A stretch of DNA of 52,831 nt, taken from NCBI GenBank assembly GCA_009837395.1, contig VXTP01000016.1:1-52831 (forward strand), read 5' to 3'. The stretch is from Gemmatimonadota bacterium. Its GTDB lineage: Bacteria; JAAXHH01. Position numbers and translations under genes: made by a program. Position 1 is the first letter of the stretch. Each line of letters opens with the position of its first letter. Shown here in pieces: positions 1-7,266 of the stretch. The notes below the pieces were generated by a model that saw only the letters and a program-made list of their open reading frames with translations, made no database searches and was not told where the DNA came from.

Positions 1-2556
1 GGCCTGCGCCATATGCGCCTTGCCCCCGCCGCCGCCCCCGATGAAGGCGGCCACGTCCCGCGCCAGTTTGCCCGCGTGCAGGCCGCGCTCGGAGATCGCG
101 CCGTCGGTCACCACGACGATGCAGACCGGGCGTTCCTCGAAGCTTGCGAACAGCACGCCGACCGAGGCGCTGGAAAGTCGTTCTCGCAGCGTGTCTCCCA
201 TGGCGCGGAGGGTGTCCATGTCCGGGCAATCCACCCGGCCTGCGGCGACGGCAACGCCGTCCGCATCCACGGCGCCGTCAATGAGTTCATCGGCCCAGTT
301 CTGCGCCGTGGACCGGCCCATTTCGCGGATGTGCCGTTCCAGCTCGCGGACCCGCGCGGTCAGGTCACCGGCCCTTTTCACCAGGTCCTCCGGTTCGCTC
401 TTGAGGGCTTCCGCGGCCCCCGCGACGAGTCCTTCGTCCTGCTTGACGGCTTCGTACGCCCCGGCGCCGGTCAGGGCCTCCACCCGCCGCACGCCGGCGG
501 CAATGCCCGATTCCCGGACCAGCCGGAACAACCCGATCTCGCCCGTGGCGCCGAGGTGGGTGCCGCCGCACAGCTCCAGGCTTACCTCGCCGATGCGCAC
601 CACGCGCACCCGGTCCTCGTACTTTTCCGTGAAAAGCGCCATGGCGCCCTGTCGCTTTGCGTCTTCCAGGTCGGTTTCGAAGGGCTCGACGGCGATGTTC
701 TCCCAGACGAGCTCGTTGACCCGGCGTTCGATCGCGTTCTGTTCTTCGGTCGTAACGGCGCTGAAATGCGAGAAATCGAAACGCAGGCGGTCGGGCGCGA
801 CCACGGAGCCCCGCTGTTCCACGTGGGCGCCCAGGGTCTCCCGAAGCACGGCGTGCAGGAGGTGGGTCGCCGTATGGTTCTGCATGATGGACTGCCTGCG
901 CGCCCCGTCGACCCGCGCGGAGACGGTCAAGCCGGGTTTGAGATCGGCGCCGCCGTCCGGGTCGCAGTGGTGGATGATGGTGTCGCCGTCCCGCGTGGTG
1001 TCCAGCACGGCGATCCGCCCGCCCGATTCCGTCTCCAGCCAGCCGGTGTCGCCCACCTGTCCGCCCGATTCGGCGTAGAAGGGGGTTTCGTTGAGGATGA
1101 CGAAATCACCCTCTGCCGTTACGACCTCGGCATCTTCGACGGCGAGCTGATCGTATCCCAGGAATACGGTAGGGTTTACAACCTTTACATCAGCCGTTAC
1201 TGACGGCGTACCGCTCGCGTTCCTCGCTTTTGTCGACCGCTCCCGCTGCCCCTCCATCTCCGCCTCGAAGCCGGCCATATCCACGGTCATATCCTTCTCA
1301 TCGGCCATCAGCTGGGTCAGGTCCACTGGGAAACCGTAGGTATCGTACAGTTTGAAAGCCTCTTCGCCCCGGATTTCATCTCGTCCTTCGGCGCCCGCCC
1401 GCTTGACGATATCCTCGAAGAGTTCGATGCCGTGATCGAGCGTGCGCCCGAAGCTCTCCTCTTCGGACCGGATCACCTGCTCCACCTTTTCCTGCGCGGA
1501 GGAGAGTTCAGGGTAGGCCGCGCCCATCTCTTCGATGAGCGTCGGCACGAGTCGGTAAAGGAAGGGATCGGACAGGCCGAGATTGCGGCCGAACCGCGCG
1601 GCGCGCCGGAGGATGCGCCTGAGGACGTAACCCCGACCTTCGTTGGAAGGCAGGGCGCCGTCGGTAATGGCGAAGGCCAGGGCCCGGATATGATCGGCGA
1701 CCACGCGATAGGCTACATCCGTATCCCCTTCCGCGTAGGGATGTTGCGACAGTTCTCCGATGTGGTCCATCAGCGGGCGGAACACGTCGGTCTCGTAGTT
1801 CGAATCCACGCCCTGCAGGATGCTGAGCATGCGTTCGAACCCCATGCCCGTGTCGACATGACGGGACGGCAGGGGCGTCAACGCGCCGTCGGCGCCCCGG
1901 TCGTATTGGATGAAAACCAGGTTCCAGATTTCCACGAGACGCGTAGGGTCGTCAAGTGTGCGGTCTCTGTCGACCCCGTCGCCATGGCCGGGATCTCCAT
2001 TCCGACCTGTCCGCTCCGGACCCAGGTCGTAGTGGATTTCCGAGTTGGGCCCGCAGGGCCCGGTCTCACCCATTTCCCAGAAGTTGTCCTTCTCGTCGAA
2101 TCGAAGTATGCGGTCGGCGGGCACGCCTGTGTGGCGCTGCCAGAGCTGCTCGGCCTCGTCATCCTCGCGGAACACGGTAACCCACAGTCGTTCGGCGGGG
2201 AGTTTCAGCCTCTCCGTGAGCAGTTCCCACGCCCAGGTTATGGCTTCTTCCTTGTAGTAGTCGCCGAAGGACCAGTTTCCCAGCATTTCGAAGAAAGTCT
2301 GGTGAATGGGCGATCGGCCCACGTCTTCGAGGTCGTTGTGCTTTCCGCCGGCGCGTATGCACTTCTGGAAATCCACCGCCCGCACGTACTCGCGTGTGCT
2401 CTTCCCAAGGAAAACGTCCTTGAACTGGTTCATCCCCGCGTTGGTGAAGAGCAACGTGGGATCATCCCAGGGCACCACGCTGGCGCTCGGCACGATCGTA
2501 TGGCCACGGTCGGCGAAAAACTCGATAAAGGACTTTCGCAGTTCGGCTCCGGTCAA
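1..2556 (-). CDS. alaS: Alanine-tRNA ligase, C-terminus cut by window edge
   Basis: Charges tRNA-Ala in the cytoplasm. Translation from a TTG at 2556-2554 gives 852 codons open to base 1, so only the last few dozen residues are missing (family about 870-880). The N-terminus reads TGAELRKSFIEFFADRGH, typical AlaRS. The editing domain carries HTATH near residue 561 and CGGTH near residue 663, the usual zinc-site histidines and cysteine. The C-Ala domain is visible as a Gly5 run (GGGGGKAHMAQA) at the edge. The TTG start is supported by GAGGAG eight bases upstream and by overlap with the recX stop (TTGA), so the two are translationally coupled. The reading frame does not appear as a closed ORF because its stop lies outside the window. 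Confidence 0.97.
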   Translation of the reverse strand, partial: MTGAELRKSFIEFFADRGHTIVPSASVVPWDDPTLLFTNAGMNQFKDVFLGKSTREYVRAVDFQKCIRAGGKHNDLEDVGRSPIHQTFFEMLGNWSFGDYYKEEAITWAWELLTERLKLPAERLWVTVFREDDEAEQLWQRHTGVPADRILRFDEKDNFWEMGETGPCGPNSEIHYDLGPERTGRNGDPGHGDGVDRDRTLDDPTRLVEIWNLVFIQYDRGADGALTPLPSRHVDTGMGFERMLSILQGVDSNYETDVFRPLMDHIGELSQHPYAEGDTDVAYRVVADHIRALAFAITDGALPSNEGRGYVLRRILRRAARFGRNLGLSDPFLYRLVPTLIEEMGAAYPELSSAQEKVEQVIRSEEESFGRTLDHGIELFEDIVKRAGAEGRDEIRGEEAFKLYDTYGFPVDLTQLMADEKDMTVDMAGFEAEMEGQRERSTKARNASGTPSVTADVKVVNPTVFLGYDQLAVEDAEVVTAEGDFVILNETPFYAESGGQVGDTGWLETESGGRIAVLDTTRDGDTIIHHCDPDGGADLKPGLTVSARVDGARRQSIMQNHTATHLLHAVLRETLGAHVEQRGSVVAPDRLRFDFSHFSAVTTEEQNAIERRVNELVWENIAVEPFETDLEDAKRQGAMALFTEKYEDRVRVVRIGEVSLELCGGTHLGATGEIGLFRLVRESGIAAGVRRVEALTGAGAYEAVKQDEGLVAGAAEALKSEPEDLVKRAGDLTARVRELERHIREMGRSTAQNWADELIDGAVDADGVAVAAGRVDCPDMDTLRAMGDTLRERLSSASVGVLFASFEERPVCIVVVTDGAISERGLHAGKLARDVAAFIGGGGGGKAHMAQA

Positions 2557-3209
2557 TTTCGGGACTCCTCTATCTCGTCCAGCACGCGATGGACGACCTG
2601 GTAGATGACGGCCTGCCCGAACCCGCGTCTGCCAAGGAAGGCGACCATGCGGCGGTGTGCCGCGTCGCGGTCAAGCCGGGCATATCGATGGGACTGGCGG
2701 CGCAACGCCTCGTAGGCCCGTTCGGTTTCCCCTTCGCGGGATGCACTTTCCTCGAGGGCGGTATCGACGATTTCGGCGTCGATCCCCTTCTGACGCAGCT
2801 CGCGGCGCAGCAGGGACAGGCCGGCCGGCCTTCTCCGTAGCCTTTCGTCGATCCACAGCCGGGCGAAGCGCCCGTCGTCGATCAGTCCCGAGTTTTCAAG
2901 CCGGTCCAGCACCTGGTCGATTACCTCGTCCGGCCGTCCCCTGGCCTTGAGTTTCACCGCCAGTTCGCGGCGCGTCCGCATGCGGTGGTCGATGAGCCGG
3001 TGGGCTTCGGTCATGGCCCGGGAGACGCCGTCGGCCAGTTCCACTTCCTGCAGGCGTTCCGGGTCCATCGCCTGCCCGTCATAAAGTCCGAACCGGAGGA
3101 AGGTCTCTTCCGTGATCGTCAGGATGCGCTCGCCGTCGATCGTGACCTTGCGTTCCCGTCGCCCGCCGCTCCCCCGCGGCGTGATATCCGTTATGGTCGG
3201 CATGATCAT
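2553..3209 (-). CDS. recX: RecX family regulator
   Basis: 218 residues with the helical repeats of RecX (for example RMRTRRELAVKLKARG and LRRELRQKGID). RecX binds RecA filaments and limits their extension and strand exchange. A second start, ATG at 3203, would remove two residues. Its stop overlaps the alaS start and thpR ends nine bases upstream. In many bacteria recA sits immediately upstream of recX; here it does not, so the regulator is separated from its target gene (see findings). The assignment rests on sequence pattern and neighbourhood. Confidence 0.9.
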   Translation of the reverse strand: MIMPTITDITPRGSGGRRERKVTIDGERILTITEETFLRFGLYDGQAMDPERLQEVELADGVSRAMTEAHRLIDHRMRTRRELAVKLKARGRPDEVIDQVLDRLENSGLIDDGRFARLWIDERLRRRPAGLSLLRRELRQKGIDAEIVDTALEESASREGETERAYEALRRQSHRYARLDRDAAHRRMVAFLGRRGFGQAVIYQVVHRVLDEIEESRN

Positions 3210-3218
3210 TCCAGTTGG

Positions 3219-3773
3219 TCATTCCAGTTCGACATGATCAATGACCGTGTACAACGGCCCGTCCGGTTTCAGGTCGCTCTTCACTACGGCCGCGCGCTTC
3301 ACCGTAAACGGTTCGGTCTCGAACGCCATCTCCCCGATCAGATCCGTAAGCTTGGCCAGGCCCCGTGGCGATCGTACCCGGCCGATGGTCAGGTGCGGCG
3401 AAAACGGCCTTTCCTCGCGAACGAAGCCGCGGGCGTGCAGTTCGGCCTCGATGCGCTGCTGCATGGCGACCAGCTCTTTCCGTCCTTCTATGATCGAAAC
3501 CCAGAAGACGCGCGGGCGGTTCATATCCGGGAAGGCGCCGATGCGTCCCAGCTTCAGGTCGAAGGCACCCGCCGAATCGAGCGCAGCGCTAAGGCCATCG
3601 CGAATGACCGCCGGCTGGTCCGTCCCGATGTTGCCGAGGAACTTCAGCGTGACGTGGATGTTGTCCGGTTCGACCCACTTGATGTCGGTCCCCGTCGTCT
3701 TGAACCGGTTGACCAGTTGCGCGATCCGGTCCCTTGCGGAATCCGGGACTTCCACGGCAATGAACGTACGCAT
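3219..3773 (-). CDS. thpR: RNA 2',3'-cyclic phosphodiesterase (2H family)
   Basis: 184 residues, normal length for the LigT/ThpR family, which opens 2',3'-cyclic phosphates to 2'-phosphates and was named for RNA 2'-5' ligase activity. Both catalytic HxT motifs are present: HVTLKF at residue 40 and HLTIGR at residue 127, each with its flanking strand. ATG at 3773 is preceded by AAAGG at good spacing. It lies 11 bases after cinA and 9 bases before recX, so it belongs to the pgsA-pgpA-cinA-thpR-recX-alaS run. Confidence 0.92.
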   Translation of the reverse strand: MRTFIAVEVPDSARDRIAQLVNRFKTTGTDIKWVEPDNIHVTLKFLGNIGTDQPAVIRDGLSAALDSAGAFDLKLGRIGAFPDMNRPRVFWVSIIEGRKELVAMQQRIEAELHARGFVREERPFSPHLTIGRVRSPRGLAKLTDLIGEMAFETEPFTVKRAAVVKSDLKPDGPLYTVIDHVELE

Positions 3774-3784
3774 CGATAACCTTT

Positions 3785-5071
3785 CTACGTGGCCTGCGGG
3801 TTGCGGTTCCCGGGGATCCGGTTCGTGCCGGCCGCGCGGGTAAGCGCCTGCCGCAGCAGGTTCAGGGCGGCCAGCGCGGCCCGGGTCTTGTTGACCTGCC
3901 GGTCCGGCCCCAGCATGAGTTTTCGCGTCTCGACGCCGTCCACCGAGGCGAGACCCAGGTAGACCAGTCCCACCGGTTTCTCGGGCGTCCCGCCGCCGGG
4001 CCCCGCGACGCCGGTAGTGGACAGTCCGAAGGTGGCACCGCTGGTATGACGGATACCCTGGGCCATGGCGGCCGCGGTTTCCTCGCTGACCGCGCCATGG
4101 CGATCGATCGTTCCCACCGGCACCTCCAGGCGCGCCATTTTCGCGGCGTTGCTGTAGGACACGACCCCTTCCAGCAGGTAATCGGAACTGCCCGGCACAT
4201 CGGTCATGCGGGAAGCCACGAGGCCGCCGGTGCAGGATTCGGCGATGGCCACGGTCGCGTCCGCCTGCCGGAGCAGGCGTCCCACCACCTCTTCGAGGGT
4301 ATCGTCGTCCACGCCGTAGATATGTTCACCGGCCCGGGCGACCATCCTGGTTTCGACGGCTTCAATGCGCCGCCGGGCCTCCTCCTCCGTGCGGCCCTCG
4401 GCCGTGAGCCGCAGGTTTACCCCGGTCTCCTGGGGCAGGGAGGCGATCTTGACGTCCTCCGCCTCTTCGATGACATCGCCGATGATCTGGGAGAGATTCG
4501 ATTCGCCGATGCCCGTGGTGCGGATCCACCGGTGCAGGATGACCCTCCCCACGCTGTGGTCCTTCAGCCGCGGCAACACCTGTTCATTCAGCATCTTCAT
4601 CATCTCGCGGGGCACGCCCGGCATGACGAACACGGCGGCGTCGTGGTGGCGAACCAGGAAACCGGGCGCCGTGCCCACGGGATTGTCGAGCACTTCGGCG
4701 TTCCGGGGCATATAGGCCTGGATGCGGTTCGATTCCGGCATGGTCATGCCCCGCTGGGTGAACATCCGCTCCACGGTATCCAAGATTTCGGGATGAAAGA
4801 CCAGGTCCTGTCCGATCGCCTCGGCGATGACGGTCTTGGTCACGTCGTCGTGCGTCGGCCCGAGTCCGCCCGTGACGAGCACCACGTCCGCCTGGCGGCA
4901 CACGGTTTCCAGGGCCCGGCCGATGCCCGGTCCCTCGTCGCCCACGGTCATGGAACAGACCGGCTCGATGCCCGTTTCCGTCAGGCGCCGGCCGATATAG
5001 GCGGCGTTGGTATCGACCACGGAACCGTAGAGCAGTTCGTCGCCGATCGTGATAATCGCGGCGGACTTCAT
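3785..5071 (-). CDS. cinA: CinA family protein: MoCF domain plus NMN amidohydrolase
   Basis: 428 residues, full length for two-domain CinA. The N-terminal half is the molybdopterin-binding fold (ITIGDELLYGSVVDTNAAYI; VLVTGGLGPTHDD; VMPGVPREM), associated with ADP-ribose hydrolysis in characterised CinA. The C-terminal half is the PncC-type nicotinamide mononucleotide deamidase (AIAESCTGGLVASRMTDVPG; STTGVAGPGGG; GLVYLG). Its role is pyridine-nucleotide recycling; in naturally competent bacteria cinA is linked to recA. The ATG overlaps the pgpA stop (ATGA), so translation is coupled. Confidence 0.95.
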   Translation of the reverse strand: MKSAAIITIGDELLYGSVVDTNAAYIGRRLTETGIEPVCSMTVGDEGPGIGRALETVCRQADVVLVTGGLGPTHDDVTKTVIAEAIGQDLVFHPEILDTVERMFTQRGMTMPESNRIQAYMPRNAEVLDNPVGTAPGFLVRHHDAAVFVMPGVPREMMKMLNEQVLPRLKDHSVGRVILHRWIRTTGIGESNLSQIIGDVIEEAEDVKIASLPQETGVNLRLTAEGRTEEEARRRIEAVETRMVARAGEHIYGVDDDTLEEVVGRLLRQADATVAIAESCTGGLVASRMTDVPGSSDYLLEGVVSYSNAAKMARLEVPVGTIDRHGAVSEETAAAMAQGIRHTSGATFGLSTTGVAGPGGGTPEKPVGLVYLGLASVDGVETRKLMLGPDRQVNKTRAALAALNLLRQALTRAAGTNRIPGNRNPQAT

Positions 5072-5523
5072 GACAGGAACCCCGTTACGATCCGCAAGAG
5101 GAGATGGGCGTAGACCGCGGCCACGGCATCGTCCATCATGACCCCCAGTCCACCGGGGAGGCGCTGCACCCGGTCGCAGGGAAAGGGTTTCCAGATATCC
5201 AGGACGCGAAACAGGACGAACCCCGCGATCACGGTAAAAAGGTCAAAGGGCACGCCGGCGAAGACGATCAGGACGCCGGCGATTTCGTCGATGACGATCC
5301 TGGGCCCGTCGTGGCCGAACAGGGTCTCCGCCCGGCTCGATACCCAGACGCCGAGGACGAAAAAGAGCACAGTGACCAGCAAGTAATACGGTACGGTCAG
5401 GCCGAGTGGACCGGTCAGCGTCCAGACCAGCCCGAGCCCCAGAATGCTGCCCGCAGTGCCGGGCGCGCGGGGCGTGTAGCCGACGTAAAATCCGGTCGAC
5501 AGCAAGGTGATCAGGGCGCGCAT
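5068..5523 (-). CDS. pgpA: Phosphatidylglycerophosphatase A
   Basis: 151 residues. It dephosphorylates phosphatidylglycerol phosphate at the inner membrane, the step after PgsA. Family motifs are YTPRAPGTAGS near the N-terminus and GHDGPRIVIDEIAGVLI in the middle, with hydrophobic helices between. The frame stays open far upstream inside pgsA; ATG at 5523 is chosen because MRALITLLSTGFYVGYTPRA is the family N-terminus and it begins two bases after the pgsA stop. It overlaps cinA by four bases. The pgsA-pgpA pair makes consecutive enzymes from adjacent genes. Confidence 0.93.
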   Translation of the reverse strand: MRALITLLSTGFYVGYTPRAPGTAGSILGLGLVWTLTGPLGLTVPYYLLVTVLFFVLGVWVSSRAETLFGHDGPRIVIDEIAGVLIVFAGVPFDLFTVIAGFVLFRVLDIWKPFPCDRVQRLPGGLGVMMDDAVAAVYAHLLLRIVTGFLS

Positions 5524-5525
5524 GC

Positions 5526-6110
5526 CTACCTCAGCAGACTGGTGAATATGGACCGGTTCTTGACCACGTAGTCCAGGCCGGAACTGACCGTGAGCACCAT
5601 GGAGACGAAGACCATGCCGTTGAGGACCCACCAGGCGATATCGTCGAACTCCACGTTCCACTGGCCGAAGGCGATCATGGTCGTCTGGACGTTGATATAG
5701 AGCAGGATGATCACGATGACCACCATCTGCGAGGCGGTCTTCCACTTGGCGACCTGGGTCGGCAGGATGAGCAGGCCCCGGTACGCCGCGATGCACCGCA
5801 GGCCGGTTACGATGAAGTCCCTTCCGATGATGACCAGGACCATCCACGTATAAATGTAGCCGAGGGACGCGAAGCAGATCAGCGCGGTGGACGTAAGGAT
5901 CTTGTCCGCCAGGGGGTCCATGAACTTGCCGAAGCTGGTAATCACCCCGGTCTTGCGCGCCAGGTAGCCGTCGTACAGGTCCGTTAGCGCCGCGATCATG
6001 AAGATGACCAGCGCGATATACCGTGTATACAATGTATCTACCAAGAAGAAGACCATGAAGATGGGACTCAGAATGATGCGGAATATGGTCAGCTTGTTGG
6101 GTAGGTTCAT
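5526..6110 (-). CDS. pgsA: CDP-diacylglycerol-glycerol-3-phosphate phosphatidyltransferase
   Basis: 194 residues, integral membrane. It transfers the phosphatidyl group from CDP-diacylglycerol to glycerol 3-phosphate, the committed step of phosphatidylglycerol synthesis. The complete CDP-alcohol transferase signature is seen: D44, D47, G48, A51, R52, G61, D65, D69 with exact spacing. Several hydrophobic helices surround it. It begins 51 bases after recR with no obvious Shine-Dalgarno, and is followed two bases later by pgpA. Confidence 0.95.
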   Translation of the reverse strand: MNLPNKLTIFRIILSPIFMVFFLVDTLYTRYIALVIFMIAALTDLYDGYLARKTGVITSFGKFMDPLADKILTSTALICFASLGYIYTWMVLVIIGRDFIVTGLRCIAAYRGLLILPTQVAKWKTASQMVVIVIILLYINVQTTMIAFGQWNVEFDDIAWWVLNGMVFVSMVLTVSSGLDYVVKNRSIFTSLLR

Positions 6111-6161
6111 GGCGGCAAGGGATTCGCCGGTTCGGTCCGGCGGTCTTGATTCAGTTCCGTG

Positions 6162-6764
6162 TTACAACTCCGTGCGGCCTTCCAGGGCGCGTGCGAGGGT
6201 CACTTCGTCGGCGTATTCCAGGTCGCCGCCCATGGGAAGACCCCTGGCGAGGCGAGTAACCCGCACGCCCAGGGGCTTGATCAGGCGGCTGAGGTAGAGC
6301 GCGGTGGCCTCTCCCTCGATATTTGGATTGGTCGCGATGATGACTTCTTCCACCGATTCGCCCATCCGGTCCACGAGCTCCCGGGCGCGAATGTCGTCCG
6401 GGGTGATGTTGTCGAGAGGCGAAAGCGCGCCGTGGAGCACGTGGTATAAGCCGCGGTACTCTCCCGTGCTTTCGAGCGTGATCACATCGCGGGGCTCTTC
6501 CACCACGCAGATGGTCTCCGGTTTACGCCGGGCGTCGTGACAGATCTCACAGGTTGCGGACTCGGTGATGTTCCAGCACACGCTGCAGTACCGGACCTTC
6601 TCCTTCACCGCGCGGATGGCGTCGGACAAGGAAAAGGCGCGTTCGGCGGGCCCCTTCAGAATATGGAAGGCCAGCCGCTGGGCCGTCACCCTGCCGATGT
6701 TGGGCAGACGGCTCAACTCGTCCACCAGGATGGCCAGGGCCTCGGAACTGTATTTACGCACCAT
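6162..6764 (-). CDS. recR: Recombination protein RecR
   Basis: 200 residues, exactly the family size. RecR loads RecA at single-strand gaps with RecO/RecF. It shows the N-terminal helix-hairpin-helix (LSRLPNIGRVTAQRLAFHIL), a four-cysteine zinc site (CSVC then CEIC, residues about 58-72), the Toprim core (ICVVEEPRDVITLESTGEY) and the C-terminal TRLARGLPMGGDLEYADE. A GTG one codon in is an alternative start. It is the last gene of the conserved dnaX-ybaB-recR trio; the gap before it holds a 13-bp tandem repeat. Confidence 0.97.
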   Translation of the reverse strand: MVRKYSSEALAILVDELSRLPNIGRVTAQRLAFHILKGPAERAFSLSDAIRAVKEKVRYCSVCWNITESATCEICHDARRKPETICVVEEPRDVITLESTGEYRGLYHVLHGALSPLDNITPDDIRARELVDRMGESVEEVIIATNPNIEGEATALYLSRLIKPLGVRVTRLARGLPMGGDLEYADEVTLARALEGRTEL

Positions 6765-6774
6765 GGGTTAACAT

Positions 6775-6826
6775 CCAGTACGACCGGATAGTACGATCGG
6801 GCAGTAAGACCGGCCAGTACGACCGA
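6775..6826. repeat. Four tandem copies of a 13-bp unit
   Basis: Four consecutive 13-base units, consensus CCAGTACGACCGG with one to three changes each, fill most of the space between the end of ybaB and the start of recR. They lie in the recR leader on the minus strand. No known protein site is recognised. Confidence 0.85.
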
Positions 6827-6859
6827 ACCGGGATCGGCGAAACGTCTCGGAATGGCGTG

Positions 6860-7177
6860 TTACGGTCCCAGGCCGGGGATGTTCAGTCCGCCGGTGATCT
6901 GGCCCATTTCCTGGTTCACCAGTTCCTGCGCCTTCTGCTGGCCCTGGTTGACGGCGGCCACTATGAGATCTTCGAGCATCTCCACGTCTTCGGCGTCCAC
7001 CACGGCCGGATCGATCCTGATCTCCACGACGCTCAGCCTGCCGTCAACCACCGCGGTCACCATCCCGCCGCCCGCCGTACCTTCGACCCGCTTCCCGGCC
7101 ATTTCTTCCTGAATCTGCATCATCTTCTTCTGCATCCGCTGGACGCGCTTCATCATGCCCGACATGCCCTTGGCCAT
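6860..7177 (-). CDS. ybaB: YbaB/EbfC family nucleoid-associated protein
   Basis: 105 residues, typical of this small dimeric DNA-binding family. It has the Met/Gln/Lys-rich N-terminal helix (MMKRVQRMQKKMMQIQEEMA) and the core strand pattern VEGTAGGGMVTAVVDGRLSV, followed by IDPAVVDAEDVEMLEDLIVA. AAAGGA precedes the ATG. Placement between dnaX and recR is conserved in many bacteria and supports the call. Its exact role (nucleoid binding, local expression effects) varies by species. Confidence 0.95.
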   Translation of the reverse strand: MAKGMSGMMKRVQRMQKKMMQIQEEMAGKRVEGTAGGGMVTAVVDGRLSVVEIRIDPAVVDAEDVEMLEDLIVAAVNQGQQKAQELVNQEMGQITGGLNIPGLGP

Positions 7178-7210
7178 ATCCTATTCCTTTCCTGCCCGCC
7201 TTCGCTTGCC

Positions 7211-7266
7211 GCGACCCGGTCTCAGTCCTTTAACTGTCGCGCCCCGGTCTCAGTCCGTCATGATCT
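7211..7266. repeat. 28-bp duplication spanning the dnaX stop codon
   Basis: Units 7211-7238 and 7239-7266 share CCCGGTCTCAGTCC in register. Read on the minus strand, the real dnaX TGA (7252-7250) is copied as a second TGA 28 bases downstream (7224-7222). One of several stop-codon duplications in this window. Confidence 0.85.

Noticed and set aside
13-1203. 396-codon plus-strand frame at the left edge
   Set aside because: Lies opposite alaS, whose frame is open to base 1 with intact motifs.
3210-3218. Remnant of recA between thpR and recX
   Set aside because: Only nine bases separate the genes; nothing to align.
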